Shown here in pieces: positions 60,052-64,000 of a stretch of 64,000 nucleotides of DNA (position 1 is the stretch's first letter; each line of letters opens with the position of its first letter). The stretch lies in assembly GCF_022749515.1 (NCBI RefSeq), contig NZ_CP094242.1:1364001-1428000 (forward strand), given 5' to 3'. The notes under the pieces are model-generated. The model searched no databases. It worked only from the letters and a program-made list of their open reading frames with translations, and was not told the DNA's origin. The position numbers and the translations under genes were made by a program. The stretch comes from Morococcus cerebrosus. GTDB lineage: Bacteria > Pseudomonadota > Gammaproteobacteria > Burkholderiales > Neisseriaceae.

Positions 60052-61128
60052 ATGATGAACACACCACCCGCTCCCGAGACAATACCCGCAGAAATCCCGC
60101 AAGACCAAACTGTCCCGCGCAGCAATACCGACAACGCGCCGCGTTCCGCCATCCACCAGACGCTTTATTCCGCCGATACGTTTGCCCAGCACGATTATCT
60201 CGCGGGTAAAAAACTGCCCGACATCGTCCGTCCGCAAGCGGGGCAGACCAACTGGCTGCATTTCGTCGGCATCAACGACGCCGCGCTGCTCAAACACACG
60301 CTGGAGCCTTACGGCATACACGAACTGGTCATCGAAGACATCCTCAGCCGCAAACAGCGCCCCAAAATCGAAGACTACGACAATTATCTGTTTATCGCCG
60401 CGCAGGTTTACCACTACACCGCCGCCGGCAAACTGAATTCCGACCAAGTGTATCTGATTATCGGCAAGGATTTCGTGTTGTCGTTCCAGCAAAAACCGCT
60501 GGGGCTGTTCAGCCAGCTGCGCCGCCAAATGAGCGAAAACCCGCGCGGCATCCTCGGCAAAAATACCGCCTTCCTCGCCTATTGCCTGCTCGACCGCATT
60601 GTGGACGACTATTTCATCGTTTTGGAAGAGTACAACAACCGTGTCGAAGCCATAGACAAATCCCTGTTTAAAGATGAAAACAGCGACATCCTCGGCAAAA
60701 TCCACCGCCTCAAGCGCGATGCCGTCCGCCTTCGCCGCACGCTCTTGCCTTTACGCGACGTGTTCTATCAACTTGCCGTGCGCGTCGATTTCACCATTTT
60801 CAAAGGCGAGTCCACCGTCTATCTGCGCGACGTTTACGACCACAACATGCAGCTTCTCGAATCGCTCGACGCCTCGCGCGACATGGTGTTGAGCATGATG
60901 GACATCTACCTTTCCTTCCAATCCAACCGCATGAACCAGCAGATGCGCGTCCTGACCGTCATCACCATCATCTTCATGCCGCTGACCGTCATTACCGGCA
61001 TCTACGGCATGAACTTCGACAACATGCCCGAGTTGCATTGGCATTACGGCTATTTTATCGTTTTAGGTTTGATGCTGTGCATCATCGTCGGGCTGCTGAT
61101 TTTCTTCTCGCGCAGAAAATGGTTATAA
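60052..61128 (+). CDS. corA: CorA-type magnesium/cobalt transporter
   Basis: A pentameric divalent-cation channel, about 358 residues. A large cytoplasmic domain (FVGINDAALLKHTLEPYGIHELVIEDIL, RQRPKIEDYDNYLFI) leads through a long helix (NMQLLESLDASRDMVLSMMD) into two C-terminal membrane spans. The selectivity motif GMN is in GIYGMNFDNMPEL, and the second span is followed by the basic end RRKWL. Two ATGs lie back to back at 60052 and 60055; the open frame further upstream crosses the uptake-sequence hairpin and is not coding. Confidence 0.93.
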   Translation: MMNTPPAPETIPAEIPQDQTVPRSNTDNAPRSAIHQTLYSADTFAQHDYLAGKKLPDIVRPQAGQTNWLHFVGINDAALLKHTLEPYGIHELVIEDILSRKQRPKIEDYDNYLFIAAQVYHYTAAGKLNSDQVYLIIGKDFVLSFQQKPLGLFSQLRRQMSENPRGILGKNTAFLAYCLLDRIVDDYFIVLEEYNNRVEAIDKSLFKDENSDILGKIHRLKRDAVRLRRTLLPLRDVFYQLAVRVDFTIFKGESTVYLRDVYDHNMQLLESLDASRDMVLSMMDIYLSFQSNRMNQQMRVLTVITIIFMPLTVITGIYGMNFDNMPELHWHYGYFIVLGLMLCIIVGLLIFFSRRKWL

Positions 61129-61257
61129 ACCCATAAAAAAATCCAATTTCCGTATATTCATATATTAAATACAATCGGCAAGGTCGTCTGAAAACCATCC
61201 CAACCACTGAACGGCCGCCCGTCTAACACAAACATTCATTTTTAAAAGAGGAACACC

Positions 61258-61740
61258 ATGGACCAAACCCGCCAACTCCCTTCACACGAACTCATCATGT
61301 CCGAACTGATGATGCCGGACACCGCCAATTTCAGCGGCAACGTCCACGGCGGCGAACTTTTGCGCCTGCTCGACCAAGTCGCTTATTCCTGCGCCAGCCG
61401 TTACAGCGGTAATTATTGCGTTACCCTGTCTGTCGATAAAGTCTTGTTTAAAGAGCCGATACACGTCGGCGACTTGGTAACTTTCTACGCCAGCGTCAAC
61501 TACACAGGCCGAACTTCTATGGAAATCGGCATCCGTGTCGAAGCGCAAAACATCCGCACCGGCGAAGTGCGCCATACCAATAGTTGCTACTTCACCATGG
61601 TTGCGGTTGAAGACGGCAAACCCGTTCCCGTCCCGCCGTTGGAAATCACCACCGAGCGCCAACGCTGCCGCTATGAAAAAGCCAAAAAACGCAAAGCCTT
61701 GAGCCTCCAGGCATCGGACGAGGCTTCCTGCGGATGCTGA
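61258..61740 (+). CDS. Hotdog-fold acyl-CoA thioesterase (YciA-like)
   Basis: A 160-residue enzyme hydrolysing acyl-CoA to CoA and free acid. The hotdog signature is NFSGNVHGGELLRLLDQVAY, with the conserved Asn-x-His-Gly region and the Asp of the long helix as likely catalytic residues. The strands VTLSVDKVLFKEPIHVGD and TGRTSMEIGIRVEAQN follow. It ends SCGC. The start has AGAGGAACACC. It resembles the meningococcal acyl-CoA hydrolase that is known to be controlled by GDP and CoA; substrate range unknown here. Confidence 0.88.
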   Translation: MDQTRQLPSHELIMSELMMPDTANFSGNVHGGELLRLLDQVAYSCASRYSGNYCVTLSVDKVLFKEPIHVGDLVTFYASVNYTGRTSMEIGIRVEAQNIRTGEVRHTNSCYFTMVAVEDGKPVPVPPLEITTERQRCRYEKAKKRKALSLQASDEASCGC

Positions 61741-61769
61741 AAACAGACGGATAAAACGGATTGCAAGAC

Positions 61770-61814
61770 AAAGGTCGTCTGAAAACCAAGGTTCAGGTTT
61801 TCAGACGACCTTTT
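61770..61814. terminator. Uptake-sequence hairpin after the thioesterase
   Basis: AAAGGTCGTCTGAAAACC and GGTTTTCAGACGACCTTTTC form a stem 30 bases past the stop codon. The following 270 bases to the lipoprotein gene are very AT-rich and hold no gene. Confidence 0.75.
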
Positions 61815-62082
61815 CTTTCATTATTGAACAAGAAAAATAATGTAACCATTAAAACGCCAAATAAAACAAAGTTGCTATTTAAATAATTTTAGATCTTTTC
61901 GTATAAATTCAATTAAGAAACACTATTTAATAACGGTATTTATTAAATAAAATCCCTTTTTTTTATATGCCAAAAATATATTTAATTACATGATTTAAAA
62001 AAAAAAGAATAACTATACTTGACACACTACTCAAATAATTTAATATATCGTTTCTTTTAACCAAAATTCAAAAGAGAGACTC

Positions 62083-62451
62083 ATGAAAACATCAGTTTTA
62101 TTGGCAACTCTGCTAACCGCACTGTCCTTGTCCGCATGTGGAGGCAGCTCTTCTTCTGCTGTTTGCGACGAATACGAAAAAGCCTTTGCCGACATTACTA
62201 AAGGTGTTGATGCAGGCACAAAAGACCTGATGCAAAAATCATTTGAGCAAACTAAAGCAGCCTTAAAAGATATGCCTGCCGACCAAAGAGACGCTACCTG
62301 TAAAGCAGCTTTGGATGGATTGAAAGGCGATGCCCCTGCCGCTTCTCCTGAAGATAAAGCCGAAGAAGCAAAAGAAGCTGCTGAAGAAGCGAAAGACACT
62401 GCGGAAGAAGCCAAAGATGAGGCTGCGGCAGCTAAAGAAGAAGCTAAATAA
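62083..62451 (+). CDS. Small lipoprotein with an acidic Ala/Glu/Lys repeat tail
   Basis: A 122-residue protein with a lipoprotein signal (LLTALSLSAC, lipid-modified Cys19) and a short Ser-rich linker. A helical body contains two cysteines (VCDEYEKAF, RDATCKAAL) that may pair. The tail is a heptad-like repeat (EAKEAAEEAKDTAEEAK), likely a coiled coil or an extended helix reaching from the membrane. AAGAGAG precedes the ATG, and a terminator follows closely. The function is unknown; similar repeats occur in small surface lipoproteins of Neisseria. Confidence 0.8.
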   Translation: MKTSVLLATLLTALSLSACGGSSSSAVCDEYEKAFADITKGVDAGTKDLMQKSFEQTKAALKDMPADQRDATCKAALDGLKGDAPAASPEDKAEEAKEAAEEAKDTAEEAKDEAAAAKEEAK

Positions 62452-62470
62452 TACGAGACATCTTATAGCG

Positions 62471-62504
62471 AAAACGGATTCCGACTACTCAGAATCCGTT
62501 TTTT
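62471..62504 (+). terminator. Rho-independent terminator after the small lipoprotein
   Basis: AAACGGATTC pairs with GAATCCGTTTTTT around a ten-base loop, about 20 bases past the stop codon. Confidence 0.87.
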
Positions 62505-62529
62505 ATTTATGCCTTCCAATCTGCAATTT

Positions 62530-62559
62530 GCTTTCAGACGACCTCAAAGGTCGCCTGAA
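62530..62559. repeat. Uptake-sequence pair next to the transposase remnant
   Basis: TTTCAGACGACCT is followed at once by AAAGGTCGCCTGAAA, whose third-last triplet is altered (GCC for GTC), so one copy is intact and one degenerate. Confidence 0.55.
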
Positions 62560-62563
62560 ACAT

Positions 62564-62905
62564 TCAAAACGGCAAACCGTCAATTAGATGACCACGTTCG
62601 TGCCGCCGCTGTTTGCTGGCAGACAGGTTTTCGGCACGAGGGAAATGTGCGGAGAATTTGGTTTTAATCAGCCGCCAGCGCAGGGAATAATCCGCATCGT
62701 CGGGCGGCAGCGTCTAAATGGCGTGAATATGGTTCGGCAGCACGCATACGGCGACGGTTTCAAAGGGATATTGTTTTTGCACATCCATATAGGCCGCACG
62801 CAATAGGTCGATATGTTCGACAAGCAGGCGCGATTTTGGGTCGGCGAGTTTGACGGTGAAAAAGAATGTGCCGCCGGCAATGAAGTTTCTGCGATAACGC
62901 GCCAT
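62564..62905 (-). pseudogene. Remnant of a REP-associated tyrosine transposase (RayT)
   Basis: The first 63 codons read MARYRRNFIAGGTFFFTVKL and continue to the Y1-transposase histidine motif PNHIHAI, then meet a TAG codon at 62714-62716 where the family has Trp. The same frame stays open after it (TLPPDDADYSLRWRLIKTKF, NLSASKQRRHERG) to a TGA at 62564, well short of the catalytic tyrosine region. The gene is thus broken twice, by a stop and by loss of its 3' half. REP-like DNA lies on both sides. Confidence 0.82.
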
Positions 62906-63063
62906 AGGATTGTTGTTTGTGGTTTGGGTGTTGGAGAAGGAACGGTTTGTTGTTTAAGGTTTTAACTTTGTTGGAGCTGATGTTTTCAGACGGCATTGGA
63001 GGTCGTCTGAAAGCGCTAGCTTCAACGAAGTTAAAAGTTAAAACGGCGAACCGTCAATCAACC

Positions 63064-63159
63064 CACCGCGTGCGTGCGTACCGCACACACCCTACACGTT
63101 GGTTTTAAAGTTCCGTGTGATTCACAGGTAGGGTGTGTGGCGCAGCCACGCACGCGGTG
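63064..63159. repeat. REP-like palindrome pair beside the RayT remnant
   Basis: A GC-rich block (CACCGCGTGCGTGCGTACCG...CACACCCTAC, 63064-63095) is repeated as its inverse at 63128-63159 (GTAGGGTGTGTGGC...GCACGCGGTG), with 32 bases between. The short stretch AAAACGGCRAACCGTCAAT occurs at both ends of the transposase region (62567 and 63040). Such palindromes are the normal substrates of RayT enzymes. Confidence 0.75.
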
Positions 63160-63185
63160 AGTGTGTAAACTACGGCATGCTATGG

Positions 63186-64000
63186 CTAATTAAGTAATTG
63201 ATTTATCCGGTTACAAATATTCATATAGTAATTTTTTCTTATTTCATCATCTAAAAGAGTGTATTTTAAAAGACCGCATGCCTGAGAAAATAAATTATCA
63301 GATGGCAAAGACTTAATATCACCTAAATTTTTAATAAATACTAACAATGCACTCTGTAAAAAATGTCCACGTAGCCATCGTATAAAGTCATCTAAAGAAG
63401 GCTCTATATGCTCTTTTATTTTAATCTCATTTTCTAAATTTAATATTTCATTTTTAATAAAATCAATATTAAATTTAAAGTTGTTTTGCTTCATAAGAAA
63501 TTTAGAGCAATTATCTCCTAAAACTTTTTTACTGCAACCTTCTGTTACGCAAAAATAATCAAATTCCCATAAATATAATAAATTTTCAAACAAGTAATTA
63601 TAAAAAAATTCTATATTTTCCTCACAACTTTCATTATTTCGACAATTGCTTTTTATCAATTCTGCGATTGCATCCTTATTAAAGATACAGTTTTCTATAG
63701 AGTACCCATAAGTATAAATTACTCTATCATTATATTTAGCTTTACTACTCAATACTATATAATCAGCATCCCTTGCTACTAGAATGGTATTCCCAAGTTC
63801 AAATTTAATGATTTTCTCTATTTTATTATCTAGCTCAGCACAACCACCAACTGGTTCAAAATAATACGTAAACTTAACTTTATTTAACTTAAATATAGTA
63901 TCCCAAAAATATTTATCATCCTCATCCTCAACATAGATAATAAAATCTGTCTCATGAAACTTACTTAATACATTAACAGCATCTCTAGAGTATTCTAAAA
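63186..64000 (-). CDS. TOPRIM/DUF4435-like protein, possible AriB-type nuclease (5' end beyond the window)
   Basis: The frame is open from the right edge to TAA at 63186, at least 270 residues; the first ATG-like start inside (TTG at 63752) is not the true start. Two TOPRIM-type acidic motifs are visible: FIIYVEDEDDKYFW and, after GGCAEL, ILVARDADYIVL; then YGYSIENCIF, resembling the conserved 'xIENxL' of DUF4435. A cysteine-containing helical domain follows (CSKKVLGDNCSKF). DUF4435 proteins include AriB, the nuclease of PARIS anti-phage systems, whose ATPase AriA would lie upstream, outside the window. Low GC suggests transfer. Domain assignment is by motif reading only. Confidence 0.65.
   Translation of the reverse strand, partial: LEYSRDAVNVLSKFHETDFIIYVEDEDDKYFWDTIFKLNKVKFTYYFEPVGGCAELDNKIEKIIKFELGNTILVARDADYIVLSSKAKYNDRVIYTYGYSIENCIFNKDAIAELIKSNCRNNESCEENIEFFYNYLFENLLYLWEFDYFCVTEGCSKKVLGDNCSKFLMKQNNFKFNIDFIKNEILNLENEIKIKEHIEPSLDDFIRWLRGHFLQSALLVFIKNLGDIKSLPSDNLFSQACGLLKYTLLDDEIRKNYYMNICNRINQLLN

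Overview
This is a chromosomal segment of a Neisseria species. The 13-base DNA uptake sequence AGGTCGTCTGAAA, or its complement, occurs in most intergenic gaps and inside several genes. That spelling is the uptake-sequence dialect of the N. mucosa / N. sicca group, not the ATGCCGTCTGAA form of meningococcus and gonococcus. Two Correia-type repeats and neisserial gene orders (hisS-yfgM-der, hemD-hemX-hemY-hemE) agree. No rRNA or tRNA gene was seen.

Layout. 1-6 kb: the start of radC, a PotGHI-type polyamine importer, a FAD amine oxidase and a lipoprotein. 6-11 kb: class Ia ribonucleotide reductase (ferredoxin, nrdB, nrdA), with an Abi_2/AbiF-like double-RX4H HEPN gene and a small structured RNA with its own promoter lodged between nrdB and nrdA. 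11.5-18.3 kb: the isc iron-sulfur cluster genes on the minus strand (iscR, iscS, iscU, iscA, hscB). They are spread apart by a FicA-Fic toxin-antitoxin pair, an AT-rich unknown gene, a 42-residue protein that copies the redox tail of NrdA, an arfA rescue gene with a built-in terminator, a 179-bp tandem repeat and an IS5-family element. 18.6-31.9 kb: lactate dehydrogenase, an IS1106-like element, an rRNA/tRNA methyltransferase, sigma-E with its anti-sigma factor, tilS, accA, hslR, a porin, recD, rlmJ and dinB.

32-38.2 kb: sulfate assimilation genes (cysH, cysD, cysG) in mixed orientation around a periplasmic carbonic anhydrase, with no cysN. A second, identical IS1106-like element sits inside the end of a Correia repeat upstream of cysD. 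38.5-39.5 kb: a CRISPR array without cas genes. Its presumed leader end is cut off by a second copy of the IS5-family element. 40-47 kb: xerD, bcp, a deoxynucleoside kinase, folK, sirB2, an MnmM-like methyltransferase, hfq, der, yfgM and hisS. 49-50.3 kb: an AT-rich stretch with no convincing gene. 50.3-62.5 kb: a pseudouridine synthase, cardiolipin synthase, hemE/Y/X/D, cbpM-cbpA, corA, a thioesterase and a small lipoprotein. 62.5-64 kb: a broken REP-associated transposase, a REP-like palindrome and, running off the right edge, a gene with TOPRIM/DUF4435 features like the AriB nuclease of PARIS defence.

Most genes are housekeeping. The accessory content falls in three places: nrdB-nrdA, iscS-iscU-iscA, and the right edge. 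The strongest candidates for unusual biology are the AbiF-like gene with its RNA, the orphan NrdA-tail peptide and the DUF4435-like gene. Inverted pairs of uptake sequences serve as the likely terminators of most transcription units.
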